Shown here in pieces: positions 8,808-17,529 of a DNA stretch of 51,331 nucleotides. This DNA is from JAVBQJ01 sp031549115 (GTDB lineage Bacteria; Verrucomicrobiota; Lentisphaeria; Victivallales; Victivallaceae): positions 1 to 51,331 of the forward strand of contig JAVBQJ010000110.1 of the NCBI GenBank assembly GCA_031549115.1. The letters are read 5' to 3'. A model generated the notes under the pieces. The model was not told the DNA's origin. It did no database searches and was given only the letters and a program-made list of their open reading frames with translations. A program made the position numbers and the translations under genes. The stretch's first letter is position 1. The number at the start of each line of letters is the position of its first letter.

Positions 8808-10343
8808 ATGGCATTTCTCTCACTTCTGGGCCGCAAACTCCACTCCTGGTTCGGCCGCAAAACCGGTTCGGCCGGGGATCACGCCGCAGCTCACCCGGTC
8901 GGCGCAAGTTCGAACGCTTCCACCACACTCTCGCGCCCCCCGAATCAGCGGCAGCGCAAGAAAAACTCCCGGATCAAGTCTCCGGCCGCCGGCCGCCTTC
9001 CCACCGCGCCGCCGCCGAAAAAAGCGGAAAAAAACCGCAGCAAAAGCGTGCCGTCGAAGCCGACCGCGCTGCGCGACGTTCCCGAAGCCGAGGGCAAAAC
9101 CCGGTTTCTGGACCTGCCGGTTCATACCGACGTTCAATTCGGCTTGCAGGATATCGGTTTCGAGTACTGCACCCCGATTCAGCAGCAGGCGCTGCCGATT
9201 CTGTTGACCGGCAAAGACCTGGCGGGCAAGGCGCAGACCGGCACCGGCAAAACCGCGGCCTTTCTGTTGACCGCGTTCACCCATATTCTGACCCATCCGA
9301 AAAGTGAACGCCGCCCCGGCAGCTGCCGGGTGCTGGTGCTGGCGCCGACCCGCGAGCTGGCCATTCAGATCCACAAGGATGCGGAATCGATCGGCAAGTT
9401 CACTGGTTTGAACAATGTCGTGGTATTCGGCGGCATGGATCATGAGAAGCAGCGTGCGGAGCTGGAGCGCCCGGTGGATATCCTGATCGGAACGCCGGGG
9501 CGCATCATCGACTATTCCCGCAGCCGCCACCTGGACTTGAGCGAGGCGGAAATTCTGGTCATCGACGAAGCCGACCGGATGCTCGACATGGGCTTCATCC
9601 CGGACGTGCGCCGGATCGTCGCCCAGCTGCCGAAGCGCGAAGAGCGCCAGACCATGCTGTTCAGCGCCACTCTGGAAGACAGCATCCTGCGGCTGGCCGC
9701 GAGCTTCCAGAACAATCCGGAAATGGTCGAGAGCGAACCCGACCGTCTGGTCGGCGACAGCATCGAACAAACCTTTTATACCGTCGCGATGCGGGAAAAG
9801 CTGCCGATGTTGCTGCACTTCATCCGCAACGAATCTTTCGAGCGCATGCTGATTTTCGGCAACCGCAAGGATCACAACCTGCAGCTGCAGGACAAGCTGG
9901 CGCGCTACGGCACCAAAGCGGAACTGCTGTCCGGTGATATCCCGCAGCAGAAGCGGCTGAATATCCTGGAGCGTTTCCGCTCCGGCGACACCAAAATCGT
10001 CATCGCCACCGACGTCGCGGCCCGCGGCATCCACGTCGACGACGTGTCGCTGGTGGTCAATTACGATCTGCCGGAGCATCCGGAGGATTACGTCCACCGG
10101 ATCGGCCGTACCGGCCGCGCCGGACATACCGGAAAATCGATCAGTTTCGTCTGCGAATACGGCGCCTATTGCGTGCCGGCCATCGAAGAGCTGCTCGGAA
10201 CTTCGTTCAAGTCGATCTGGCCTGAAGACAACATGCTGGAGCTGCCGCAGCCCGACCCGCATTACCGTCCTTCCGTCGCCGAAAAGAGCTACAGCGGCAG
10301 CCGCCGTGGCGCACCCCGCGGTTACAGCCGGGCGCGGCACTGA
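8808..10343 (+). CDS. DEAD-box ATP-dependent RNA helicase
   Basis: The 511-aa protein has every DEAD-box motif: Q motif (TPIQQQALP), Walker A TGTGKTAA (Lys148), PTRELAIQ, TPGRIID, DEAD (253-256), SAT (286-288), IATDVAARGIHV and HRIGRTGRAG. Such helicases unwind short RNA duplexes in ribosome assembly or mRNA turnover. The first ~85 residues are basic and rich in Ser/Pro/Lys, and the C-terminus is Arg/Gly/Ser-rich, both typical RNA-binding tails. It is RhlB/RhlE-like, but the exact subfamily cannot be fixed by eye. An AAGGA ribosome-binding site precedes the ATG. Peptide deformylase follows after 26 bp. Confidence 0.92.
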   Translation: MAFLSLLGRKLHSWFGRKTGSAGDHAAAHPVGASSNASTTLSRPPNQRQRKKNSRIKSPAAGRLPTAPPPKKAEKNRSKSVPSKPTALRDVPEAEGKTRFLDLPVHTDVQFGLQDIGFEYCTPIQQQALPILLTGKDLAGKAQTGTGKTAAFLLTAFTHILTHPKSERRPGSCRVLVLAPTRELAIQIHKDAESIGKFTGLNNVVVFGGMDHEKQRAELERPVDILIGTPGRIIDYSRSRHLDLSEAEILVIDEADRMLDMGFIPDVRRIVAQLPKREERQTMLFSATLEDSILRLAASFQNNPEMVESEPDRLVGDSIEQTFYTVAMREKLPMLLHFIRNESFERMLIFGNRKDHNLQLQDKLARYGTKAELLSGDIPQQKRLNILERFRSGDTKIVIATDVAARGIHVDDVSLVVNYDLPEHPEDYVHRIGRTGRAGHTGKSISFVCEYGAYCVPAIEELLGTSFKSIWPEDNMLELPQPDPHYRPSVAEKSYSGSRRGAPRGYSRARH

Positions 10344-10369
10344 CCGGAAGCGGGGAAGCAGGTGGGAAA

Positions 10370-10963
10370 ATGATCTTTGCGCGCAAGAATAAGGATTGGG
10401 TTCAGACCTACGGTTCGGAAATTCTCAAAGCGAAATCGCGTCCGGTGGACGTGGTGACGCCGGAGTTGCGCCAACTGGCGGAACGGATGGCCAATTTGCT
10501 GTCCTCGCTGGACGGCATCGGTCTGGCGGCGCCGCAGGCCGGAGAGAATCTGCGTCTGGTGACGCTGGGCCTGACCGATCCGCGGCGCCTGAATCCGGAC
10601 AGCCCCGGCGAACTGTTGTTTCTGCCGCGTCTGCCGATGGCGGTGGTCAACCCGGAAATCATCGATTATTCCCGGGAGACCGGAGAAGCCGAAGAGGGGT
10701 GTCTTTCCGTCCCGGGAATCTTCGCTCCGGTGGAGCGGCCCTTGCGGGTGGTGTTCCGCGCCCGGACCCTGGACGGGGAGCAGCTGGAATTCGAATGCGC
10801 CGGGTTGCTGGCACGTCTGATTCAGCATGAATTCGACCATCTGGACGGCATCTCCTTCATCGAGCGCCTGAGTCCGCCCGCCCGCCGCGATGTCGACCGC
10901 GACTTGCGCCGGCTGTTGCGGCAGGGTGAAAAATCCAACTACAGAAAAGCGGTCATCGTCTGA
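10370..10963 (+). CDS. def: Peptide deformylase
   Basis: This 197-aa enzyme removes the formyl group from the initiator methionine of nascent proteins. All three family motifs are intact: GIGLAAPQAG, EEGCLSVPG (metal ligand Cys111) and HEFDHLDG (His153, catalytic Glu154, His157). The length is slightly above the usual ~170 aa because of an insertion (DPRRLNPDSPGEL) after the first motif and a basic C-terminal tail. It sits between the helicase and a membrane protein gene whose ATG is 3 bp beyond its stop, so all three are probably cotranscribed. Confidence 0.95.
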   Translation: MIFARKNKDWVQTYGSEILKAKSRPVDVVTPELRQLAERMANLLSSLDGIGLAAPQAGENLRLVTLGLTDPRRLNPDSPGELLFLPRLPMAVVNPEIIDYSRETGEAEEGCLSVPGIFAPVERPLRVVFRARTLDGEQLEFECAGLLARLIQHEFDHLDGISFIERLSPPARRDVDRDLRRLLRQGEKSNYRKAVIV

Positions 10964-10966
10964 TCC

Positions 10967-11896
10967 ATGAACTATTTTTCGACATTTTATCGCATTTGCA
11001 CCGGTCCGGGGGTATTCGTCGAGCTGTATAAGCGCGGCGCGTGGAAGGCTTTCCGGGATCTGTTGCTGACCTGTGTGCTGGGCGGAATGCTGTATGCGGC
11101 GATTCAAGTGGCGCTCACCCATACGCTCTTCACCGAAGGCGCCCGCAAAATCGATGCCGAATTCGGTTCGCTGCAAGCCGTTGGAGAAGCATTGCTTCCC
11201 ACCCGGGACGCCGCCGTGGCGCGAACGCTGACCCTGACTCCGGCTTTCTCGATCACCTACGTTCCGGCGCCCGACCCGGCGCTGGGAGAGCGTTTGCCGG
11301 ACAACGGATCGTACGGTTTGATCCTGACGCCGAAGGGCAGTTGGGCATGGATGCGGCAAAGCGCCGACAGCGTGACGGCAATACCGTGTTCTTTCGCAGG
11401 CTGGCAGCGCCATATACAGACTGCAAATGCGCAGCAGGCGATTCCGATCGACAAGCTGGGAGAGACGATCGGCAGCTGGGAGGTCCCCTTCCCGATACCG
11501 AAAGATGTTCAGACGATGTCGGCGGTCAATCAGGTTTGGGTATTTCAAGGCATGTTCGGAATCTTCTGCTGGGTCGGCTGGTTTCTTTCGCTGCTGATCC
11601 AGGTATTGCTGTTCGGCGGCTTGTTCGTACTGGTGTTCGGCCTGTTCGGCAACTCGCGGACCTCGCTGACCCGCAAGGAGATATGGGTGACGATGATCTA
11701 CGCCGGTTTCCCGGCGATGCTGCTGGGAACTTTGATTCAGGGCTTCGAACTGGGATTGAGTTACAATACCGTGTACGTGTTCGGGATGATCGGCTATCTG
11801 TTGTTTATTCTGGCCCGGCTGGAACGGGAATTGAATCCGGCTTTGCGCAATCAATCCAACAACCGGGACTCCGACGATTCGGATCTGGATTTTTAA
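10967..11896 (+). CDS. Membrane protein, DUF1189-like topology
   Basis: The function is not recognised. The 309-aa protein has an N-terminal hydrophobic segment (residues ~27-48), an extracytoplasmic-looking region of roughly 140 residues, then three or four membrane segments (FGIFCWVGWFLSLLIQVLL, VLVFGLFG, YAGFPAMLLGTLI, VYVFGMIGYLLFIL). It ends in an acidic tail (RDSDDSDLDF). This order resembles DUF1189 membrane proteins, but the match is by layout only. The ATG lies 3 bp after the def stop, and the Cdc123-like gene begins 2 bp after its own stop, so the three are probably translated together. Confidence 0.7.
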   Translation: MNYFSTFYRICTGPGVFVELYKRGAWKAFRDLLLTCVLGGMLYAAIQVALTHTLFTEGARKIDAEFGSLQAVGEALLPTRDAAVARTLTLTPAFSITYVPAPDPALGERLPDNGSYGLILTPKGSWAWMRQSADSVTAIPCSFAGWQRHIQTANAQQAIPIDKLGETIGSWEVPFPIPKDVQTMSAVNQVWVFQGMFGIFCWVGWFLSLLIQVLLFGGLFVLVFGLFGNSRTSLTRKEIWVTMIYAGFPAMLLGTLIQGFELGLSYNTVYVFGMIGYLLFILARLERELNPALRNQSNNRDSDDSDLDF

Positions 11897-11898
11897 TC

Positions 11899-12615
11899 AT
11901 GAAAAATCAGGATTTTTTTCGGGCGCCGGTCTGGTATCCGGCCTTGAGCGAACATACGTTCACCACCTATTTCGTCAAACTTCACCCCGACGAGGTGGCC
12001 GCGTTGGCCGCGGGTGTGCAAAAGGGACCGGTGGTCAAGGAAATTGTGGGCAAGCTGCGTTCGCCGATGGCGGCGACACCAGGCAACTGCTTCGTCATCA
12101 CCGACTTATGCGCTCCAACCGACACAGAGCGCTTCCTCTACAAATATGGCGCGGTGTATTCGGCGGAAAGTGCGTGGAAATATTTGACGCTCTCCGCCAA
12201 GGTCCGGGCGGCGGCGGAAGCCGGCAACGTCGAATACATCGGTATTCGTCCCTACCGCCGGATGGACCGGACCCGGGAATTCCGGCTTTTCATCCGTGAC
12301 GGCGCGATGGTGGCGATGAGCCAGTACAACCTGATTCGCCACTTTCAGCGTCTGGAGGGAATCCGGGAACAATTGTGGAAGCGGGCGCAGGAGTGGTTTG
12401 TCACGATTCGCGACCGGATTCCCCTGGAGCAATACACGGTGGATATTTACTTCACCAGCGACGGCAAGACGTTGCTGATCGACTTCAATCCGTGGGGCCC
12501 CCCCACCAGTCCATTGCTGCTGAACCGGTGGGAACGCAGCTGGGAGCCGGCGCCCGGTTTGCTGTTGATGCCCGCGCCGGCGCAACTATCCGGCGATGTG
12601 AACGTGTCGTTCTGA
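11899..12615 (+). CDS. Bacterial Cdc123/D123 family protein (ATP-grasp fold)
   Basis: The 238-aa protein carries the conserved blocks of eukaryotic Cdc123 (D123), which assembles translation initiation factor eIF2. They are CAPTDTERF at 71-79 (the SAPxDA-like block), RTREFRLFIRDG at 124-135, MSQYN at 140-144, VDIYFTSDGKTLLIDFNPWG at 181-200, and LLNRW at 207-211. Asp182, Asp195 and Asn197 correspond to nucleotide/metal-binding residues of the ATP-grasp fold. Bacteria have no eIF2, so its substrate must differ. It is shorter than eukaryotic members (~330 aa). The start at 11899 follows the previous stop by 2 bp; the frame stays open upstream inside that gene, but that extension is not coding. 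Confidence 0.8.
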   Translation: MKNQDFFRAPVWYPALSEHTFTTYFVKLHPDEVAALAAGVQKGPVVKEIVGKLRSPMAATPGNCFVITDLCAPTDTERFLYKYGAVYSAESAWKYLTLSAKVRAAAEAGNVEYIGIRPYRRMDRTREFRLFIRDGAMVAMSQYNLIRHFQRLEGIREQLWKRAQEWFVTIRDRIPLEQYTVDIYFTSDGKTLLIDFNPWGPPTSPLLLNRWERSWEPAPGLLLMPAPAQLSGDVNVSF

Positions 12616-12652
12616 AAAATCCAACTTCTTTTCCGGGGAGGCGCGCTGACGT

Positions 12653-14950
12653 ATGAAGATCCGAACGCGATGGACCGGTTTTTTCCTGCTGATTCTGACG
12701 GTGTGGTCGCTGTTTCTGGTATGGGTGAATCTCGAATTCTACCGCAGTGAGCGCAGTCGTTTTCTGACCGAAAGTTTCAGTCAGCGCCTGAATCTGATCA
12801 CGGAATTGATCCGTACCGAAGTATACCGTCCCGAATCCGACGATTCTCCGGAGGCGGCGGCCGCCGCCAAACGGCGCGCGCTGGATCTGGTGCGCGAAGC
12901 CACCTATCCCAATTTTTCCGACGGTTATCCGGTGATCGTCGATGAAGCCGGCAAGGTGCTGTTCAAGCCGGAGGGGGTCGGCTCGACCGGCCTGCCGCCG
13001 CTGGAAATAGAGCTGGAAAAACTGATGAGTTACGGCTTCGGCGACTTCAACCTGACCCTGCCCACCGGACAAAAGCGGCATATCATCTGCACCGTCATCC
13101 CGGCGTGGCACTGGGTGGTTTATTACAGCTTTCCAAGTGCCCGGGCCAGTTGGCGCGAAGTCGCGCAGGGAGCGCGGACACGCCTCGGATTGACCGCCAT
13201 CGGCTGCGTGCTGCTTTCGGCGGTCGGGCTGTTTTTCCTGATCCGCCGGTCGCTGGCGCCGATCGATGAACTGGGCCGGAAAGCCGCCCGGCTGGCGACC
13301 GGATCGTTTCCGGAGCCGGAGCGCGAATACCGCGAGGACGAGCTCGGCATGCTGGCCCACACCTTCGACGATATGTCGATGCGGATGCAGAAAACCTACG
13401 AAGAGCTCAGGAAAGCCACGCTGGACAGCCAGAATGCGCGCAATTTCCTCTACGCCATGTTCAATTCGGTCGATCTTCTGGTCACGGCGGTCAGCCGGGA
13501 CGGGACCATCCGCTTCTGGAATAACGCCATGGCGCTGGCCACCGGGATTGCCGATCCGGTGGGGCGCAATCTGTGGGAGGTCCTTGATGTCCCCCCCGCC
13601 ATCCGGGAGTGGCTGGAGCCGCAGCTGCTGGACGGCGTGGCGCGGGAACGCCGGGAGGTGCACTGGGAGCTGCAGCGCACCGACAGCTGGTACGACGTTC
13701 TGACCACGCCATTGCACGACGTCAAAGAGCCGGGCGCCGTACTGATTTTGAAAAACGTCACTGCGATGGTCAGCCAGCAGCAGCAATTGCTGCAAGCCCA
13801 GAAAATGGAAACCGTAGGTACCCTCACCGGCGGATTGGCGCACGACTTCAATAATGTCCTCGCCGGCATCCGCGGCGCCTTGTCGATGATCCGCCTGGCG
13901 CCGGGCAAGCCGGAGCAGGTGCTCGAATTCACCGCGTTGGCGGAGTCCGCGGTCACCCGCGCCGCCGGCATGGTGCGCCAACTGCTGGCGCTGTCCCGGA
14001 AAACTCCGTGCGCCATCGAGCGGATCGATTGGGGCGCCGCCATCGTCGCCGTGACCGACATCGCCCGGAGCACCTTCGACAAAAAAATCCGAATCACCCT
14101 GAATATGCCGGCCACCCCGGCTTATATCGACGCCGATCCGACCCAGATGGAGCAGGTGGTATTGAATCTCCTGGTCAACGCCGAGCAGGCGATAAAGGCC
14201 GCCCTCCCCCCGGAGGCTCACATCGAAGTGGAATTGACCCGGCTTCCGGCCCGGGCGCTGCCGCCGCCGGAGCCCGCCGACCCGAAGCGCCGTTACTGGT
14301 GTCTGACCGTGCGCGACAACGGCGGCGGCATCAAGCCTGAGATCATGAAGAAAATTTTCGATCCGTTTTTTTCCACCCGCGTCCCCGGCAAAGGCACCGG
14401 CCTCGGGCTGGCCATGGTCTACAATATCATCGACCGGCACGGAGGGAAAATCGATGTCCATTCGCCGGCCGGAAGCGGTGCCATATTCCGGATTTTCCTG
14501 CCGGAAGCGGCGGAAACGACGGCGTTGCCGCCCGCCGGAACGGCAACTGTCTCTCCTCCGGTTCCGGCAACGGAATCAAAGGGCTGCATCCTGCTGGTGG
14601 ACGACGAAAGCGCCATACGAATCACCGCCGAAGCGATGCTGCAAAGTCTCGGTTTTTCGGTATTGAGCGCTGCTTCCGGGTGGGAGGCGGAGCAATTGTT
14701 CCGGCAGCATTCGGATCACGTCGACCTGGTATTTTTGGATATGGCCATGCCGCAATTGGGCGGCGACGAAACCTTCGCTTTGCTGCGGCGGCAAAACCCC
14801 GAACTTCGCGTCATCCTTATTTCCGGCTATCCGGATGACCCGCGCATCGCCCGGACGCTGGCCGCGGGCGCTCTGGCGCTGCTGCCGAAGCCGTTCGATC
14901 TGGAGGGACTCCGCACCATGGTGCAACGTTACCTGCCGGAACGGTCATGA
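12653..14950 (+). CDS. Membrane-bound hybrid sensor histidine kinase / response regulator
   Basis: The 765-aa protein has a membrane segment at residues ~7-25, an extracytoplasmic sensor region of about 150 residues, a second membrane segment (~180-200), HAMP (RRSLAPIDELGRKA), a coiled coil, PAS (FNSVDLLVTAVSRDGTI), a His kinase domain with phospho-acceptor His397 in GGLAHDFNNVL, and an ATPase domain with N box (VVLNLLVNAEQA) and G boxes (DNGGGI, GKGTGLGL). The C-terminal receiver domain has phospho-acceptor Asp696 (VFLDMAMPQ) and LPKPF. The HDFNN box is typical of NtrB/hybrid kinases. No DNA-binding partner is adjacent, so the output is unknown. A GGGGAGG ribosome-binding site precedes the ATG, which is coupled to the next gene. 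Confidence 0.93.
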   Translation: MKIRTRWTGFFLLILTVWSLFLVWVNLEFYRSERSRFLTESFSQRLNLITELIRTEVYRPESDDSPEAAAAAKRRALDLVREATYPNFSDGYPVIVDEAGKVLFKPEGVGSTGLPPLEIELEKLMSYGFGDFNLTLPTGQKRHIICTVIPAWHWVVYYSFPSARASWREVAQGARTRLGLTAIGCVLLSAVGLFFLIRRSLAPIDELGRKAARLATGSFPEPEREYREDELGMLAHTFDDMSMRMQKTYEELRKATLDSQNARNFLYAMFNSVDLLVTAVSRDGTIRFWNNAMALATGIADPVGRNLWEVLDVPPAIREWLEPQLLDGVARERREVHWELQRTDSWYDVLTTPLHDVKEPGAVLILKNVTAMVSQQQQLLQAQKMETVGTLTGGLAHDFNNVLAGIRGALSMIRLAPGKPEQVLEFTALAESAVTRAAGMVRQLLALSRKTPCAIERIDWGAAIVAVTDIARSTFDKKIRITLNMPATPAYIDADPTQMEQVVLNLLVNAEQAIKAALPPEAHIEVELTRLPARALPPPEPADPKRRYWCLTVRDNGGGIKPEIMKKIFDPFFSTRVPGKGTGLGLAMVYNIIDRHGGKIDVHSPAGSGAIFRIFLPEAAETTALPPAGTATVSPPVPATESKGCILLVDDESAIRITAEAMLQSLGFSVLSAASGWEAEQLFRQHSDHVDLVFLDMAMPQLGGDETFALLRRQNPELRVILISGYPDDPRIARTLAAGALALLPKPFDLEGLRTMVQRYLPERS

Positions 14951-15576
14951 TCCGCTATGATTTCCATGCCCACCGGCCTCCGGCGCAACCGGACACCGTA
15001 GCCATCCTGTCCGGAAAAGCGTGTTCCGTTCCGCCGCACTGCTTCCGGGCCGAAGAGCTCCATCCATGGGAAAAGGCAACCGCCCTGCCGGAAAATTGGG
15101 AACAACAGGCCGTCGCCGCCGATGTCATCGGCGAAGTCGGCCTGGATCGATTGCGCGGCGCCCCGTGGGAACAGCAGTTGGCCGTGCTGGACGCCATTCT
15201 CGCCATCGCCCACCGGCACGGCAAGCCGGTCACGCTCCATATCGTGCGCGGCCTGGATGAATTGCTGCAACGGCGCCGCCGCTATCCCTTGGAGCGGTGG
15301 CTGTGGCACGGCTGGCGCGGCGGCAATCCCGCCAACCTCGACCGGGTATTGCAGGCCGGAATCCGGGTCGGGATCGGGATTCATACCCCGGAAACGGCCA
15401 TCCGGGAAATCGGCCGCTATCCGGAGCTCCTGGCCCTGGAAAGCGATGACGAGCCGGAATCGCTGCCGGAGGTTTACCGAAAGACTGCCGCCGTATTGGG
15501 TCGGACGGAAGTGGAATTGTGCCGCCTGGCACAGCGGAATTTCGCCGGATTTCTCGGGAGGACTCAGGTGCTTTGA
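14947..15576 (+). CDS. TatD-like metal-dependent hydrolase
   Basis: The 209-aa protein resembles the TatD family of metal-dependent hydrolases (TIM barrel, DNase-like). Likely metal-site residues are DFHAH near the N-terminus, the glutamate of GEVGLD, LHIVRG, LWHGW and ESDDEPESL near the C-terminus. It is shorter than usual (about 260 aa). The ATG overlaps the histidine kinase stop (ATGA), so the two are translationally coupled. Its 3' end overlaps the convergent LacI-type gene by 13 bp. The substrate is unknown; YcfH/TatD proteins act on DNA ends or D-aminoacylated compounds. Confidence 0.8.
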   Translation: MIRYDFHAHRPPAQPDTVAILSGKACSVPPHCFRAEELHPWEKATALPENWEQQAVAADVIGEVGLDRLRGAPWEQQLAVLDAILAIAHRHGKPVTLHIVRGLDELLQRRRRYPLERWLWHGWRGGNPANLDRVLQAGIRVGIGIHTPETAIREIGRYPELLALESDDEPESLPEVYRKTAAVLGRTEVELCRLAQRNFAGFLGRTQVL

Positions 15577-16592
15577 CGCACTTGCAAACGCGGCAGCAGC
15601 CGGGTACGCACCGCGACATAGCCGGCGCTGGAGGCCATCACATGCCGCACCGCCGCCGCCGCCAGATCATCGTAATTCAGAAACACCGTCGTCAACGGCG
15701 GGTATAATTGTTCGCCGATCGGCAGATTGTCGCAGCCGCAGACCGCGATGTCGCCGGGTATCGTCAAGTGGCGCGCCATCAGCACCCGGTACACGCCGGT
15801 CGCCATTTCATCGTTGGTGAAAATGGCGTCACAGCTTCCTCCGTCCGCGAGAAAACGCTCCACCGCTTCCGCCGCGCTGTCGGCGGTGAAATCGGTATAA
15901 CGGATCAGGGATTCCTCCACCGGAATTTTGTATCGCGCCAATGTCGCCCGGTAGCCGGCTTCCACCTCGCGGGTGAAAAAGTGTTCCGGCAATCCTCCCA
16001 CCAGCAGAATGCGCTTCCGCCCCCGTTCCAGCAGATGTCCCACCCCCAGCCGGGCAGCCTCGGTGTTGTCAAAAGCAAAGGAGCTGTAAGTGCAATCCGC
16101 GATATCGGTCCCCGGATTGTCCACCAGCGCCGCCCCCGGCAGCGCCAATACCAGCGCGTTCAATTCTTCCGGCCGGAAGTTGCCGAGGATGAGCGTGGCG
16201 TCCGTCAGCGTATGGCGCGCGGCCTCCAGCATGCGCATGAATACCGGGTAATTGCCGTCCGACGACCGGATCACGCATTCATAACCCAGCTCCGCCAGAT
16301 GCTGCTCGATCGAGGTCAGCAACCGGGCATGGAAAATCACCGGATCCCGGCCGAAGCTCCCCACGATCAATTGCGCCTTGCGGGTTGAAGCCACCCGCGA
16401 TGTTTCCGGGCGCCCGAGCCGGGATGCACGCATATACCCCAACTCCTGCGCCTTGGCCAGGATCGTCTCTCGGGTTTGCGGGCGCACCTGCGAATTCTGA
16501 CGCAACGCCCGGCTCACCGTCATCGCGCTGACACCGCAGGCCGCCGCAATATCCGCGATCGACACATGTTGGGAATGATTTGTTTTCATCAT
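15564..16592 (-). CDS. LacI-family transcriptional regulator
   Basis: The 342-aa protein has the LacI helix-turn-helix at residues ~11-30 (SIADIAAACGVSAMTVSRAL), the hinge region, and a periplasmic-binding-protein-like effector domain (DAIFTNDEMATGV, GCDNLPIGEQLYPPLTTV). It probably responds to a sugar and controls carbohydrate genes; no sugar operon lies immediately next to it, so its target is unknown. Two start codons (16592, 16589) are adjacent. The proposed -10 element ends only 8 nt upstream and there is no ribosome-binding site, so the message may be leaderless. Confidence 0.92.
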   Translation of the reverse strand: MMKTNHSQHVSIADIAAACGVSAMTVSRALRQNSQVRPQTRETILAKAQELGYMRASRLGRPETSRVASTRKAQLIVGSFGRDPVIFHARLLTSIEQHLAELGYECVIRSSDGNYPVFMRMLEAARHTLTDATLILGNFRPEELNALVLALPGAALVDNPGTDIADCTYSSFAFDNTEAARLGVGHLLERGRKRILLVGGLPEHFFTREVEAGYRATLARYKIPVEESLIRYTDFTADSAAEAVERFLADGGSCDAIFTNDEMATGVYRVLMARHLTIPGDIAVCGCDNLPIGEQLYPPLTTVFLNYDDLAAAAVRHVMASSAGYVAVRTRLLPRLQVRQST

Positions 16593-16600
16593 ATCTGTTT

Positions 16601-16628
16601 ATTATAACACAAAAAAAGTTAAATACAA
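16601..16628 (-). promoter_or_regulatory. Candidate promoter of the LacI-type gene
   Basis: On the minus strand TTGTAT (16628-16623), a 16-bp spacer and a perfect TATAAT (16606-16601). The predicted start falls at or within a few bases of the ATG at 16592. Confidence 0.55.
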
Positions 16629-16675
16629 CACCGAAATACTACATTCCAACGGAAAATTTTTCCTTCTCCGCCAGG

Positions 16676-17524
16676 TCAGCGGGCAAACTCCCGCGCCATG
16701 AATTCCGCCAGCGCATCGCGCCAATCCGGCATAGGCGGAAGTCCGGCCAGACGCAGCATTTGCTTCTCCAGGCGGCTGTTGGCCGGGCGCGGCGCCGGGC
16801 GCGGGAATTCCGCCGTGGTACAGGGCGCGACCTTTTGCACTTTTCCGGCCAGGCGGAAAATTTCCCGGGCGAAGCCGCACCAGCTCGTCTCCCCCTCACA
16901 GGTCAGGTGAAACGTGCCCACCAGAGCGGGGCGCTCCAGCAGCAGCCGCAAATGGCGCGCCACCGCCGTCGTCGAAGTCGGATTGCCGACCTGGTCGGCC
17001 ACCACCTTGAGCTCCGGGCGGCTGCCGTCGGCCAAATTCATCATCGCGTGCACGAAACTCGGCCCGCCGGCACCGTACAGCCACGAAATCCGGGCGATCA
17101 GATGGTTCGGCGCGTGCGTCCGGACCATCTCTTCGCCGGCAAATTTGCTGGCTCCATACACCGTCAAAGCGCCGGCGACATCGAATTCGCGGTACGGCCG
17201 CTCCAGATCGCCGCGAAACACATAATCGGTGGATATGGCGATCAGCCGCGCCCCGTGCCGGTGGCAGGCCGACGCCACCACGCCGGAAGCAAAGGCGTTG
17301 AGCCGGTATGCTTTGTCCGGCTCGGCTTCGCACAAATCCACCGCCGTCATCGCCGCACCATGGATCACCGCGTCCGGCTTCGTTTCCCCCAGCAACCGGT
17401 CGAAGCCGGCGGCATCGGTAATGTCGCACTCCGGCAAATCGGCAATCACGAGCTCATAATCATTCAGCTCCCGCACCAACGTGCGTCCCAGCATCCCTTT
17501 GCCGCCGGTAATCAGAACTTTCAT
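16676..17524 (-). CDS. dTDP-4-dehydrorhamnose reductase-like short-chain dehydrogenase
   Basis: The 282-aa protein is an extended SDR of the RmlD type. It has the NAD(P)-binding loop TGGKGMLG (6-13), CDITD, HGAAMTAVDLCE, STDYVF (98-103) and the YxxxK catalytic pair Tyr123/Lys127. RmlD performs the last step of dTDP-L-rhamnose synthesis, but no rmlA, rmlB or rmlC is nearby, so another NDP-sugar is possible. The ATG at 17524 begins the Rossmann fold; the frame stays open upstream for 24 codons inside the glycosyltransferase gene. It starts 5 bp after that gene's stop, which points to a joint role in a surface glycan. Confidence 0.85.
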   Translation of the reverse strand: MKVLITGGKGMLGRTLVRELNDYELVIADLPECDITDAAGFDRLLGETKPDAVIHGAAMTAVDLCEAEPDKAYRLNAFASGVVASACHRHGARLIAISTDYVFRGDLERPYREFDVAGALTVYGASKFAGEEMVRTHAPNHLIARISWLYGAGGPSFVHAMMNLADGSRPELKVVADQVGNPTSTTAVARHLRLLLERPALVGTFHLTCEGETSWCGFAREIFRLAGKVQKVAPCTTAEFPRPAPRPANSRLEKQMLRLAGLPPMPDWRDALAEFMAREFAR

Positions 17525-17529
17525 TGCCG

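Noticed and set aside
12485..14461. A 658-codon minus-strand frame opposite the histidine kinase
   Set aside because: The plus strand carries all kinase and receiver motifs; the antisense frame carries none.
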